A stretch of DNA of 16,798 bases from Halobacteriaceae archaeon Tc-Br11_E2g27 (GCA_001564135.1 LKNH01000025.1:1-16798), one strand, 5' to 3'; shown: positions 6,222 through 14,362, numbered from the stretch's first letter. Numbers and translations: made by a program. Notes: a model not told the origin generated them from the sequence alone.

Positions 6222-7175
6222 ATGAGTGGAGAGTTCCTTTACACAGACAGTTCGTCAAACGCACACTTTGATGATTCGGATAACTGCCCTGAGTGTGGTG
6301 GTGATTCCATCATCACAGATGATGTACATGGTGAACTGCTTTGCCAGGACTGTGGATACATTCTTCAAAACCGGATGATTGATACGGGTGCCGAATGGTC
6401 AGCGTTCACCCACAAAGAGAGTCAGGCCAAATCTCGAGTGGGGTCACCGATGACTGAAACGCTTCATGACCGTGGTTTGACAACAAACATCCACTGGAAG
6501 GATGCTGACGCGCATGGACAACCGCTGTCACCACGAAAAAAAGAGACTATGAAACGCCTCCGGACGTGGCAACAGCGTGTCCGTATCAGTAAAGCCGGCG
6601 AGCGAAATCTCAGACTGGCCCTTAGTGAAGTCAACAGAATGTCGAGTGCACTGGCGCTGCCCGAACAGGTTACTGAAATGGCCTCTGTCATCTACAGAAA
6701 AGCACTCAAAGATGATTTAGTCCAGGGGCGGTCGATTGAGGGTGTTGCCTGCGGCTGTCTCTATATCGCCTGCCGAAAGCAAAATATCCCACGCAGTCTT
6801 GATGAATTTGACCAAGTCGCGCGCGTTGACAGAAATGAGATAGCCCGAACGTATCGTTGTCTCGTCGCTGAACAGAATCTCGAAATGGAACCCGTGGATC
6901 CGCGGCAATTCGTTCCTCGATTCTGTTCGGAACTCGAAACAAGCCGACCTGTGCAACGTAAGGCAGTAGATATCCTCGAAGATGCCGCCGAAGCAGGTCT
7001 CACATCTGGTAAATCTCCTACAGGCCTTGCTGGAGCAGCAATCTACATTGCGGCAATTCTCTGTGAGGACCGCTGTACCCAGTCGGAAATCGCTTCCGTT
7101 GCTCAAGTAACGGAAGTTACAATTAGAAAACGGTACCAGGAACAGCTAGAGGTCGTTGATGAGATAGAAGCTTGA
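6222..7175 (+). CDS. tfb: Transcription initiation factor B (TFB/TFIIB)
   Basis: A 317-residue archaeal TFIIB homologue that bridges TBP-bound promoter DNA and RNA polymerase. The N-terminal zinc ribbon has Cys22, Cys25, Cys41 and Cys44 (CPEC and CQDC). A B-reader/linker segment follows, with DTGAEWSAF and SRVGSPMT. Two cyclin-like repeats are present, about 120-210 and 215-310; the second ends in the recognition helix region VTEVTIRKRYQE. Length and all landmarks are normal. Haloarchaea commonly carry several TFBs used for different promoter sets, and an extra copy close to an orc gene is often seen on secondary replicons. Whether this one is the general or a specialised copy cannot be told here. 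It is a single gene with its own leader. Confidence 0.95.
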   Translation: MSGEFLYTDSSSNAHFDDSDNCPECGGDSIITDDVHGELLCQDCGYILQNRMIDTGAEWSAFTHKESQAKSRVGSPMTETLHDRGLTTNIHWKDADAHGQPLSPRKKETMKRLRTWQQRVRISKAGERNLRLALSEVNRMSSALALPEQVTEMASVIYRKALKDDLVQGRSIEGVACGCLYIACRKQNIPRSLDEFDQVARVDRNEIARTYRCLVAEQNLEMEPVDPRQFVPRFCSELETSRPVQRKAVDILEDAAEAGLTSGKSPTGLAGAAIYIAAILCEDRCTQSEIASVAQVTEVTIRKRYQEQLEVVDEIEA

Positions 7176-7492
7176 ACTTGTATTGAATATCACGGAAATT
7201 TTGATTTCAACGAAACAGCGACACGGTGTCTTTGGCCACTGTTTGCGAGGTTAACATTACAGCTACCGCAGTATCATGGTGTCTCTCAAATAGTATGCCT
7301 GATCATATAGAGACAGCGCGGAAACCCATGACTTCAGTCGTAGATTAGCTTACGGTGACGCTGGCTCTGGCCTCTTTGACTGAGGGCAGACAGTATCATA
7401 GGTTAAATCTGCAAAAGCTACTATCAGGTGTGGTGAGTACTAATAAATCAACTGGTGGTGGGATCTCGGAGGTACGTCTGACAGGTTATGAA
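7176..7492. other. Intergenic region between tfb and a small acidic gene
   Basis: No gene I can support. The frame at 7355-7630 on the plus strand overlaps the better minus-strand gene and lacks haloarchaeal composition. The region contains a decayed hairpin (7325-7344) like that at 3898, suggesting old insertion-element debris. Confidence 0.4.
7325..7344 (+). repeat. Degenerate IS200/IS605-type end hairpin
   Basis: CCCATGACTTCAGTCGTAGA parallels the origin hairpin CCCACGATCTTCAGTCGTGGGA, with the same CTTCAGTCGT middle. The right arm has lost pairing (GTCGTA against the expected GTCATG). It reads as a mutated relic with no transposase nearby. Confidence 0.35.
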
Positions 7493-7762
7493 CTAACAGT
7501 TATTTTCAAGCGATACAATTGCTTCTTCTTGGGCAACGACAAATGCGGAATCTTTCAGCGTTTCTTCATCGCTGGGGAGAAACATGATTTGATCGGAATC
7601 ATCAAGCGTATCAAACGCTTCCCAATCTGAGATAGTATACCCAAGGTCAGATTCGTTATCTGGGTCCGAAGGTAATAATTCCCAACTGTCTTGGGTCATT
7701 GGGTTCTGTTCCCCCCGTGCAATACGATTCGACTGTACCGTACCGTCGTTATCCTCATTCAT
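7493..7762 (-). CDS. Small acidic haloarchaeal protein of unknown function
   Basis: An 89-residue, strongly acidic protein; such composition is normal for cytoplasmic haloarchaeal proteins and is rarely produced by a chance frame. The conserved-looking core is residues 22-85, from MTQDSWELLPSDPDNESD through GYTISDWEAFDTL to IMFLPSDEE and FVVAQEEAIVSLE. No signal peptide, membrane segment or metal-binding cysteines. The start could be Met1 (7762) or Met22 (about 7699); the first 21 residues are Asn/Asp/Gln-rich and less gene-like. I think I have seen related short proteins in other haloarchaea but cannot name a family. It points toward the 3' end of tfb and shares no operon with its neighbours. 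Confidence 0.6.
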   Translation of the reverse strand: MNEDNDGTVQSNRIARGEQNPMTQDSWELLPSDPDNESDLGYTISDWEAFDTLDDSDQIMFLPSDEETLKDSAFVVAQEEAIVSLENNC

Positions 7763-8022
7763 GATATGTACCGGTTAGTGGAAACCAGTCTACAATCGGG
7801 TAACCATGTCCTACCGTAATAACTGTTCTGTACAATTACAATTCGATGGCCTAGTTGAATATCCCAATTACATGCTGATTACTAATTTTTACAAATTTAT
7901 CTGCTGTAATTATGGATTCCTTGACGGCCCTTATTGCACCACCAAATGGTACCGAATACCACTTTCAATTTTCTGGAACAATCGGTAACATATTCCTACT
8001 ATAGTCACTTGTCATAGACAAT
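7763..8022. other. AT-rich intergenic region
   Basis: 260 bases between a divergent small gene and the epimerase stop. A 60-codon plus-strand frame (7806-7988) is rich in Cys, Tyr, Asn and Ile and poor in acidic residues, unlike the neighbouring proteins, so I take it as chance. No clear repeat or structured element seen. Confidence 0.4.
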
Positions 8023-8988
8023 TCAAGAGGATAGTGAGGACGGAATTGATTGTTCAACCAGTGTACGGAGCCCTGACTCTAACGATATAGACGGATTATA
8101 ACCTAAATAGTCAGTTGCACGTGAAATATCTGCACAACTGTGAGTTATATCCCCGGGGCGGTCTGGAAGATGGGTTACCCCAGCCTCCGTTGAAGCTGCT
8201 GACCGGATTATTGACGCAAGCTCTTGAATGGAGGTTGCAGTACCCGTGCCGATGTTGTAAGCCTTCCCAGTGTGGTCGGTAGTAGCTGCCAGGAGGTTGG
8301 CTGCGACGATATCGGATACATGAACAAAATCACGAGTCTGGGCCCCATCACCGTGAATGGTTAGCTCAGCCCTCTTATGAGCCTGTTCGAGAAACGTACT
8401 GATAACGCCACTGTAACTTGCAGCCGATTGGCGAGGCCCATAGACGTTGAAATAGCGCAACGTTACAGTTGGGAGCCCATACAACTCGTTAAAAAGACGG
8501 GTATAGTGGTCGACACTCAACTTGTCTAGTCCATACGGGGATTCCGGGTTGGCCGGCTCGGTTTCTGCGATTGGAAGCTGTGATGGCTGTCCGTAAATGG
8601 CGGCACTGGATGCTGAAATCACACGAGTATCTCCTTGTCGGGCACTCTCCAGTAGTCGTGAAGTAGCTGTGACATTATGCTGGTGGCTTGTGAGCGGTTT
8701 CTTCATTGACTCTTCGACGCTCACAAACCCCGCCTGGTGAAAAGCGATATCCGCAGTTTCCACCAAATCGGGCAGCGAGGATAACGTCCGGATATCGCCT
8801 TGGACGAATTGCGCTTCCTCGTTAACGTTGTTGGTGGTTCCCGTCGAAAGGTTATCGAGAACAGTCACGCGATTATCCGCCACGAGTGTATCGACTAGAT
8901 GACTTCCTATGAACCCAGCTCCACCGGTGACAAGAATATCCTTCCCTGTAGGTGATAATTCTCTCAAACGTGAGTCGGATTGGTACAT
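8023..8988 (-). CDS. NAD-dependent sugar epimerase/dehydratase (UDP-glucose 4-epimerase-like)
   Basis: A 321-residue extended short-chain dehydrogenase/reductase that should interconvert nucleotide sugars for the glycan locus. The NAD-binding loop is TGGAGFIGS (21-29) and the ribose-binding acid is Asp45 in VTVLDNLSTG. The catalytic triad is Ser127 or Ser128 in SASSAAIYG, Tyr152 and Lys156 in YGLDK. RYFNVYGPRQ (178-187) and the DFVHVSDI segment near 235-245 are typical of GalE-like nucleotide-sugar binding. Length is normal. Whether it acts on UDP-Glc/Gal, UDP-GlcNAc/GalNAc or makes a uronate cannot be read from the sequence, so I give no gene symbol. It is divergent from the GT4 gene, with about 130 bases of shared upstream DNA. 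Confidence 0.92.
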   Translation of the reverse strand: MYQSDSRLRELSPTGKDILVTGGAGFIGSHLVDTLVADNRVTVLDNLSTGTTNNVNEEAQFVQGDIRTLSSLPDLVETADIAFHQAGFVSVEESMKKPLTSHQHNVTATSRLLESARQGDTRVISASSAAIYGQPSQLPIAETEPANPESPYGLDKLSVDHYTRLFNELYGLPTVTLRYFNVYGPRQSAASYSGVISTFLEQAHKRAELTIHGDGAQTRDFVHVSDIVAANLLAATTDHTGKAYNIGTGTATSIQELASIIRSAASTEAGVTHLPDRPGDITHSCADISRATDYLGYNPSISLESGLRTLVEQSIPSSLSS

Positions 8989-9117
8989 ACTCCCGACTTT
9001 CTCCCTTTGTGCATTGTTATGAACCAGATATTCCCGAGCGAAAGACCGGTGATATCGGGGGCAATTCCTGTGCTAGCCTCTCAATTACTACGGTCTTTAC
9101 TGAACCCTTACGTTATA
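8989..9117. promoter_or_regulatory. Divergent promoter region between epimerase and GT4 genes
   Basis: 129 bases separating two divergent starts. TTCATAACAAT on the minus strand (about 9013-9023) and TCAATTACTA on the plus strand (about 9081-9090) lie 25-35 bases before the respective starts and may be weak TATA boxes. Divergent control would link sugar supply to transfer. Confidence 0.35.
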
Positions 9118-10125
9118 ATGCACGTTTTGCAGCTTGTGACGAATGAACAGGCCCCATTTTTTCAACAACAGATACGCTCCCTGGAGAATATCGGCATTAC
9201 AAGCGATGTACGCTCTCCAACTGGCTCTCATTCTGAAACGGAATCGCGTTCGCTCGCCGCGTATGCTCGTTTGCTCTCACGGACAGTCCGAGAAGCAGAC
9301 GACTCATATGACCTTGTGCACGCAAACTACGGATTAACCGCTCCAGCAGCACTCTCACAACGTTCTATACCGACGGTACTCTCTCTTTGGGGCTCGGACC
9401 TCCTTGGCTCGATGGGACCACTTTCCCGATATTGCGCAAAAAAGGTTGATGAAGTAATTGTGATGACGCCAATGATGGCGGATTCACTTACTGTCCCCAG
9501 TCATATCATACCCCATGGTGTCGATATGGAGGTATTTCGACCGATTCCACAACAGAAAGCACAATCGAAGGTCAACTGGGAACCCAATACTCGACACGTG
9601 TTGTTCCCATACAGTCCATCACGGACGATTAAGGATTTTCCGAAAGCTGCGCAGGTAGTTGCTGGAGTGCGCAAGCAAATTGAAAGCCCTGTTCAACTGC
9701 AGACACTATCAAATGTTCCTCATGAACGAATGCCGTATTATTACAATGCAGCAGATGTAGTATTGGTCACCTCGAAACGAGAGGGGTCACCGAACGCCGT
9801 ACGTGAGGCGCTGGCCTGCAACCGACCTGTTGTGGCAACAGATGTCGGTGATATTGCTCTCCACCTTGAACCAGTTGCAGCATCGAGGGTCTGCACCTCG
9901 TTTTCGGAACTTGTGGAAGGCGTAGTATCCGTCATTGATGACTCCAAAGGAGCCACTCCCAATAGAAACGGAATGAGTTCCAATGAGTGTGCAGTCGTCA
10001 CTGGTCGCGAGCAAGCGAATCACAACAGCGCACAAGCGATGGCCCAACGGATTAAAACGGTCTATGAACGGGCTGTTCCGGGAACTGATGTCCATAACCA
10101 CCCTCTCCCGATAAATAGTCGGTAA
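9118..10125 (+). CDS. GT4-type (group 1) glycosyltransferase
   Basis: A 335-residue GT-B fold enzyme that adds a sugar to a growing glycan on the cytoplasmic side. The start MHVLQLVTNEQAPFF is the usual beginning of haloarchaeal GT4 proteins. LSLWGSDLLGS (88-98) lies in the acceptor domain, IPHGVDMEVFRP (131-142) is the interdomain hinge motif, and REGSPNAVREALACNRPVV (221-239) holds the donor-binding E-x7-E pair, Glu222 and Glu230. The frame stays open upstream to a TTG at 8980, but that start would overlap the divergent epimerase and add 46 residues that do not fit the fold, so I chose the ATG at 9118. The last 45 or so residues after position 290 are variable. It is followed by a 68-base gap and then the deacetylase on the same strand, so co-transcription is possible. 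Confidence 0.9.
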   Translation: MHVLQLVTNEQAPFFQQQIRSLENIGITSDVRSPTGSHSETESRSLAAYARLLSRTVREADDSYDLVHANYGLTAPAALSQRSIPTVLSLWGSDLLGSMGPLSRYCAKKVDEVIVMTPMMADSLTVPSHIIPHGVDMEVFRPIPQQKAQSKVNWEPNTRHVLFPYSPSRTIKDFPKAAQVVAGVRKQIESPVQLQTLSNVPHERMPYYYNAADVVLVTSKREGSPNAVREALACNRPVVATDVGDIALHLEPVAASRVCTSFSELVEGVVSVIDDSKGATPNRNGMSSNECAVVTGREQANHNSAQAMAQRIKTVYERAVPGTDVHNHPLPINSR

Positions 10126-10193
10126 GTATGTGGATGCTACGAATTCGAAGGGGATGAATTACTAATCTCTATAGAGACCCGAAATAATTCAGT

Positions 10194-10925
10194 ATGGCGA
10201 CCAGACAGTTACTTGGTGAATTGGCGTTCACACACGAATGGTACAAATCGTTTCTTACGCATCTCAAAGAGGAAGGATACTCTTTTGAAACGTTTCCAGG
10301 GACACTCGAACAGAAGACCATCCTCCTTAGGCACGATGTTGATCTCTCGCTTTCTGATGCACTCACAATGGCTAAAATCGAGGCCGAGGTTGGCGTCGAA
10401 TCCACGTATTGTATTTTTATTGCTTCACCGCTTTATAACCCATTTGATGGAGAAAACCTCCAGAAAATCCACGAAATACAATCGCTAGGCCACGATATTG
10501 CACTTCATTTTAGCACTCACAATTATTGGCCCAATGAGCAACCATCAAAAGGAGCGGTTGAAACACAGGTTAACAATATGATGGATGTGCTCCGAGCGGT
10601 CACGCCGGAGATTTCGGAGGCCGTTTCCTTCCATCGTCCACCGGATTGGGCACTTGAGACGGAGTTTGAGACGTTTATCAATACATATTCACCACAATAT
10701 TTCTCTGATATTACGTATATCTCCGAATCCAACCAGCGATGGCGAACTGACCAACCTGATTTTGAGAATCTTCCTGAGCGAATGCAAATACTCGTCCATC
10801 CGGGGCTCTGGTCACATCGAGATGATGAATTCGAGAAACGCTTGGAGCAGGGGGTTGTCAACTCCTGTCGCTATGTTAATCGGCGAGCACAAGAGGAGTT
10901 TATCGAACCGAACAAAGAGAACTGA
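10194..10925 (+). CDS. NodB-like polysaccharide deacetylase family protein
   Basis: A 243-residue protein that probably removes N- or O-acetyl groups from a sugar in the surface glycan. LLRHDVDLSLSDAL (44-57) contains the HDVD form of the family's first motif, with the catalytic base Asp48 and metal-binding Asp50. GHDIALHF (99-106) supplies His100 and His105, with His109 nearby; this matches motif 2. SFHRPP (135-140) is motif 3, with an Arg for substrate binding, and LVHPGLW (200-206) holds the likely catalytic His202. No signal peptide is visible, so it would act in the cytoplasm on a lipid-linked or nucleotide-linked sugar, unlike secreted chitin deacetylases. The stop is 29 bases before the next gene start, pointing to an operon. 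Confidence 0.82.
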   Translation: MATRQLLGELAFTHEWYKSFLTHLKEEGYSFETFPGTLEQKTILLRHDVDLSLSDALTMAKIEAEVGVESTYCIFIASPLYNPFDGENLQKIHEIQSLGHDIALHFSTHNYWPNEQPSKGAVETQVNNMMDVLRAVTPEISEAVSFHRPPDWALETEFETFINTYSPQYFSDITYISESNQRWRTDQPDFENLPERMQILVHPGLWSHRDDEFEKRLEQGVVNSCRYVNRRAQEEFIEPNKEN

Positions 10926-10941
10926 TATGAACCACTCATTT

Positions 10942-10945
10942 GGAG
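10942..10945 (+). promoter_or_regulatory. Shine-Dalgarno site deciding the second GT2 start
   Basis: GGAG lies 9 bases before the ATG at 10955 and supports that start over the in-frame TTG at 10940. Confidence 0.5.
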
Positions 10946-10954
10946 CAAAAAAAG

Positions 10955-12019
10955 ATGTATAGAGATCACACAGTCGGAGTTGTCATCCCAGCGTATAACG
11001 AAGAGGGGTACGTCGGGAATGTTATCGATAGACTCCCGGAATTCATCGACAGGGCCTATGTTATTGATGACGGTTCAACCGACAATACGTGGGCAGAAAT
11101 CAAAGACCACGCTCACAAACGAAACGCCAGTTATGAGGGGCATTTTGATGAACTAGTTGTCCCAATCCAACACGAAGAAAATAGGGGTGTCGGTGGTGCT
11201 ATAAAGACAGGGTATCAACGCGCTCGGGCCGAAAAAATCGATGCCACTGCTGTGCTCGGAGGGGATGACCAGATGGACCCGGAGAAACTCACTAAATATA
11301 TTGACCCCATTGTTGATGGGATGGCAGATTACGTCAAAGGAAATCGATTCTCTTCGCCAGAGAACTGGGCTGAGATGCCACGGTTTCGATTCGCTGGAAA
11401 CGTCATTCTTTCGTATCTTACCAAGGTTGCAAGCGGTTATTGGGGCTTCATGGATTCACAAAATGGGTACACTGTCATCTCGCTCACTGCGCTAGAAGAA
11501 TCTGACATCGACGGGATGTACGAATATTATGGCTACTGCAATGATTTGCTGGTTCGATTGAATACTGCCGATATCACAATTGCTGAGGTCTCGCGACAAT
11601 CCGAATATGCCTATCAGGAGGGCTGGAAAAGTCATATTCAGTACCGTGAGTATATTCCGAGAGTTTCTGGAATGCTGTTCCGAAGTTTCCTGTGGCGACT
11701 CAGACGAAAATATCTACTGACGAATTACCACCCGCTTGCGCCACTGTATCTGCTCGGAATTGGTGGGCTTGTCTCTGGCGTTTTTGGTTTATTGCAGTCG
11801 TTTGTACGTTCGCGTTCTCAAAGTGGAAACTGGATGCTCGTGACAATGGTAAGTGCATTAACCACGCTCGTTGCAGCAGAACTTGACCGCCGAGATAACG
11901 CCGCACTGGAAAAGTATCCGAAGGAGGATAGGGAGAGTGCTACTGGTGATAGCACTTTCTCTGAGAGCTCTCCCCAATCGAGCAGTAGTGGTAAAACGGT
12001 TATCGGTGAGAACCAATGA
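10955..12019 (+). CDS. Family 2 glycosyltransferase with two C-terminal membrane helices
   Basis: A 354-residue polyprenol-phosphate-mannose-synthase-like GT2, likely charging dolichol phosphate or extending a lipid-linked glycan. VGVVIPAYNEE (7-17) opens the nucleotide-binding half, and VIDDGSTDNTW (36-46) supplies conserved acids. GGDDQMDPEKL (102-112) is the DxD region, here DDQMD. NRFSSPENWAEMPRFRF and FMDSQNGYTVIS (165-176) are typical of the archaeal AglJ/Dpm1-like group. Hydrophobic segments at 259-282 and 293-311 anchor the protein. The tail from 311 is a Ser-rich acidic extension. I chose the ATG at 10955 for its Shine-Dalgarno site; the TTG at 10940 would add five residues. Its stop overlaps the next start in ATGA, so translation of the ligase is probably coupled. 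Confidence 0.88.
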   Translation: MYRDHTVGVVIPAYNEEGYVGNVIDRLPEFIDRAYVIDDGSTDNTWAEIKDHAHKRNASYEGHFDELVVPIQHEENRGVGGAIKTGYQRARAEKIDATAVLGGDDQMDPEKLTKYIDPIVDGMADYVKGNRFSSPENWAEMPRFRFAGNVILSYLTKVASGYWGFMDSQNGYTVISLTALEESDIDGMYEYYGYCNDLLVRLNTADITIAEVSRQSEYAYQEGWKSHIQYREYIPRVSGMLFRSFLWRLRRKYLLTNYHPLAPLYLLGIGGLVSGVFGLLQSFVRSRSQSGNWMLVTMVSALTTLVAAELDRRDNAALEKYPKEDRESATGDSTFSESSPQSSSSGKTVIGENQ

Positions 12020-13101
12020 ATAGCAAAAGAGACATTACTGTGTTGATGACGGGCGCTGGCGCTCCCGGTGCATCAGGAATCATCAAAAGTCTCCGGCTCG
12101 TTGAAGAGCGTGCTATCCGGATTGTTGGCGTAGATATGAGACCGGATGCCTATGGGTTTGCATTTGTTGACTCAAGCTACACTGTTCCTGCTGGAACTGA
12201 CGACGAGTATATCCCTCGGATGCAAGAGATTGCAGAAAAAGAGGACGTAGATGTCATTCTCCCGCTCACAACGGCTGAGTTACAGCCACTTACAGCCTCC
12301 AGGGATGAGTTTGACGCAGCGGTAATGGTCTCTCAGCCTGCTGCTCTGGAGATAGCCAACGATAAAGCCAGGCTCTATGAGTATCTGGCTGACCAGAACT
12401 TAGAGACTGGCCCTGAGTATCGACGAGTTGCGACTGAACCAGAATTTACTGAGGCGGTCTCTGAGTTGGGCTATCCAGATAGTCCAGTTTGTTTCAAACC
12501 ACCGGTTGCCAGTGGAATGCGAGGGTTCCGAATTCTCGATAATACAACCGACCGTCTTGAACGTCTCCTCACCGATAAACCTGATAGCGCCATCACGACT
12601 CTCGAGGAAATACGACCGATACTCACCTCCTCCGAGACATTTCCTGAACTAGCAGTGATGGAGTATCTCCCTGGGAAAGAATACAGCGTTGACGTGCTTG
12701 CAATGGGGGACAGCGTGGGACCAGTGATTCCACGTGTCCGCGAGCGAACGCGTGCAGGTATTACATTCGAGGGAATTGTGGAAGAAAATCATGAACTCAT
12801 CGAGGCGTCCACAGCAATCTGTGAGGGGCTCAATCTGGAGTACAACATTAACTTGCAGTTCAAATACACTAGTGATGGCAACCCCCGGCTTATCGAAATC
12901 AACCCTCGAATCGCAGGCACGATAATCATGTGCGTGGGTGCCGGCGTTAACTTACCGTACCTTGCAGTCAAATATGCTCTTGAGGAGGACATTTCGCCCA
13001 CGAACGCCGAATGGGGGACTCGAATGGTTCGGTACTGGGAAGAGTTATTTCATTCGCCTGCTGGAGAACTGGACCACGTCGCCAGCATCCAACCCAAGTA
13101 G
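12016..13101 (+). CDS. ATP-grasp ligase (carbamoyl-phosphate synthase large-subunit-like)
   Basis: A 361-residue enzyme that would activate a carboxylate with ATP and join it to an amine or similar nucleophile. The N-terminal Rossmann-like pre-ATP-grasp domain begins VLMTGAGAPGASGI (9-22). The ATP-binding lysine lies in CFKPPVASGMRGF (159-171), and MEYLPGKEYSVDVL (215-228) gives the adenine-side strand. EINPRIAGT (294-302) carries the magnesium-binding Glu and Asn. Such stand-alone CarB-like proteins occur in glycan clusters and may add an amino acid or other acyl group to a sugar; the free amine made by the deacetylase is a plausible acceptor, but that is my inference. The start overlaps the GT2 stop by four bases, and the HAD phosphatase follows after 79 bases. 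Confidence 0.85.
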   Translation: MNSKRDITVLMTGAGAPGASGIIKSLRLVEERAIRIVGVDMRPDAYGFAFVDSSYTVPAGTDDEYIPRMQEIAEKEDVDVILPLTTAELQPLTASRDEFDAAVMVSQPAALEIANDKARLYEYLADQNLETGPEYRRVATEPEFTEAVSELGYPDSPVCFKPPVASGMRGFRILDNTTDRLERLLTDKPDSAITTLEEIRPILTSSETFPELAVMEYLPGKEYSVDVLAMGDSVGPVIPRVRERTRAGITFEGIVEENHELIEASTAICEGLNLEYNINLQFKYTSDGNPRLIEINPRIAGTIIMCVGAGVNLPYLAVKYALEEDISPTNAEWGTRMVRYWEELFHSPAGELDHVASIQPK

Positions 13102-13180
13102 ACCGCAATGGAACCACAAACATGACCATGTATCGACGAAGCATATTGAGTGATACGTTCCAGCGGAACCAAGAACAGCC

Positions 13181-13840
13181 ATGACCATCGACGCAGTGTG
13201 TTTTGACCTTGACGATACACTCTATAATTATGAACAATATGCGAGAGCAGGCCTCGAAAGCGCCGCTGAAACACTGGAGATGGAGACGGGGCACCAACTC
13301 CACGACGAGCTCGTTGAATTATATTTCGATGAAAACCGTACGGAGGGGACGTTTGATACACTCCTGGAACAACATGGATTATCCCCGGAACTCTCCGACT
13401 CTCTCGTGGACGCATTTCACAGTGCTACGACACCGCTATCCCCGTATCCGGAGACGGTCCCCCTCTTGGGTACACTCGCTGAACAGTATGAACTAGGTTT
13501 GATTACGGACGGTCGCGGTGGGCATCAAAAACTAGACCGACTCAACATTCGAAGGTATTTTGACGAGATTCTGGTCACGCCACAAATTAAGCGGTCGAAA
13601 CATGAGTCGATAGTTTTTGAACAAGTTCTTGATTCATTATCTGTTGAGCCATCTGCAACCATCTATGTCGGTGATGACCCCCGAGTTGACTTTCTCGTCC
13701 CTAACGAGCTCGGTATGTATACAGTCCGTCTTCACAGGGGCCGATACACCGAGTTAACAGCTCAAAATACTCGACAGCGGCCCGATTATCGTATTCACTC
13801 ACTTAACGCATTATGCCATATCGTGTCAACCATCGACTGA
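13181..13840 (+). CDS. HAD superfamily hydrolase (phosphatase)
   Basis: A 219-residue haloacid-dehalogenase-type phosphatase. Motif I is FDLDDTL with nucleophile Asp9 and acid/base Asp11. A helical cap spans roughly residues 18-85. Motif II is Thr109 in LITDG, motif III is Lys140 in KRSKHES, and motif IV is GDDPRVD with Asp165 and Asp166. This matches the subfamily I group with a helical cap, which includes phosphoglycolate and sugar-phosphate phosphatases. Pairing with the ATP-grasp gene suggests it dephosphorylates an intermediate of the same pathway. The exact substrate is unknown. It is the last gene of the same-strand run, and a T-rich stretch follows the stop. Confidence 0.9.
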   Translation: MTIDAVCFDLDDTLYNYEQYARAGLESAAETLEMETGHQLHDELVELYFDENRTEGTFDTLLEQHGLSPELSDSLVDAFHSATTPLSPYPETVPLLGTLAEQYELGLITDGRGGHQKLDRLNIRRYFDEILVTPQIKRSKHESIVFEQVLDSLSVEPSATIYVGDDPRVDFLVPNELGMYTVRLHRGRYTELTAQNTRQRPDYRIHSLNALCHIVSTID

Positions 13841-13841
13841 A

Positions 13842-13853
13842 TCTCTCCTTTTT
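13842..13853 (+). terminator. T-rich transcription terminator candidate
   Basis: TCTCTCCTTTTT begins two bases after the HAD stop codon and ends in five T. Archaeal RNA polymerase can stop at such tracts without a hairpin. It would close the glycan operon. Confidence 0.5.
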
Positions 13854-13971
13854 AATACCTCAATGACATTAGTCAACAGACTTTCTTTTCTATCACCCAT
13901 AAGATTCATTTATCTCCAAACGAAGGATAGGTTAGGCTTGGCAGAAATAAGTATTCAAGCCGGTCACTATC

Positions 13972-14286
13972 ATGAGCACAAATTCTACGGAGCGGATGAG
14001 TGGTGGGACAGCAAATGGAGATATGCCAACAGAAACAATCCATCTATCTGACACTGAATCGGTGCCCCTTGCAGTGGTTACTGTCGTTTCGAAGCTGAAA
14101 GAAACCGCCCAGACAGAACTGAAGCCGCTTGGAGAAGAAATTGATACTGATGCATTACAGCAACTGTTTACACCAACTAATAATTCGATGACGCCCAAGG
14201 GATACCTTGAATTCCCCTATGAGGGATGTCTCATCAGTATTGACTCAGATGGGCTTGTTTCTGCAACTTTCCACGGTCAGAAGTAA
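13972..14286 (+). CDS. Stand-alone HalOD1 output domain protein
   Basis: A 104-residue acidic protein. Residues 28-102, from SVPLAVVTVVSKLKE through LKPLGEEIDTDALQQLF to GYLEFPYEGCLISIDSDGLVSATF, match the halobacterial output domain 1 pattern: a helix, the P-L-x-x-x-I-D-x-D-A-L-x-x-L-F motif, then a hairpin with F-x-Y-x-G and G-x-V. The domain is known from haloarchaea as the C-terminal output module of response regulators, but often occurs alone, as here. Its biochemical role is not established. A weak TATA-like AATAAGTATT lies about 20-27 bases before the ATG, so the message may be nearly leaderless. It has its own promoter region after the glycan operon. Confidence 0.82.
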   Translation: MSTNSTERMSGGTANGDMPTETIHLSDTESVPLAVVTVVSKLKETAQTELKPLGEEIDTDALQQLFTPTNNSMTPKGYLEFPYEGCLISIDSDGLVSATFHGQK

Positions 14287-14362
14287 ATCGTATCTTCACC
14301 ACATGCCTAGAACTGCTCGTCGTTAGGTACTGGCAACGACTTCCCCTTCGCTCATCCACCTT

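Noticed and set aside
7355..7630. 91-codon plus-strand frame
   Set aside because: It overlaps the acidic minus-strand gene, has a Lys/Arg/Phe-rich sequence unlike haloarchaeal proteins, and has no recognisable motif.
7806..7988. 60-codon plus-strand frame in an AT-rich gap
   Set aside because: Cys/Tyr/Asn-rich with few acidic residues, which is typical of chance translation of AT-rich DNA.
8980..9117. TTG start extending the GT4 gene by 46 residues
   Set aside because: It would overlap the divergent epimerase start, and the family normally begins at the MHVLQLVT-like strand.
10940..10954. TTG start for the second GT2
   Set aside because: The ATG at 10955 is better placed after GGAG, and the TTG itself overlaps that signal.
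10927..10962. 11-codon frame overlapping the start of the second GT2
   Set aside because: Too short to judge, and easily explained by chance in the intergenic gap.
13863..14051. 62-codon plus-strand frame upstream of the HalOD1 gene
   Set aside because: It runs into the HalOD1 gene in another frame and has no family features.
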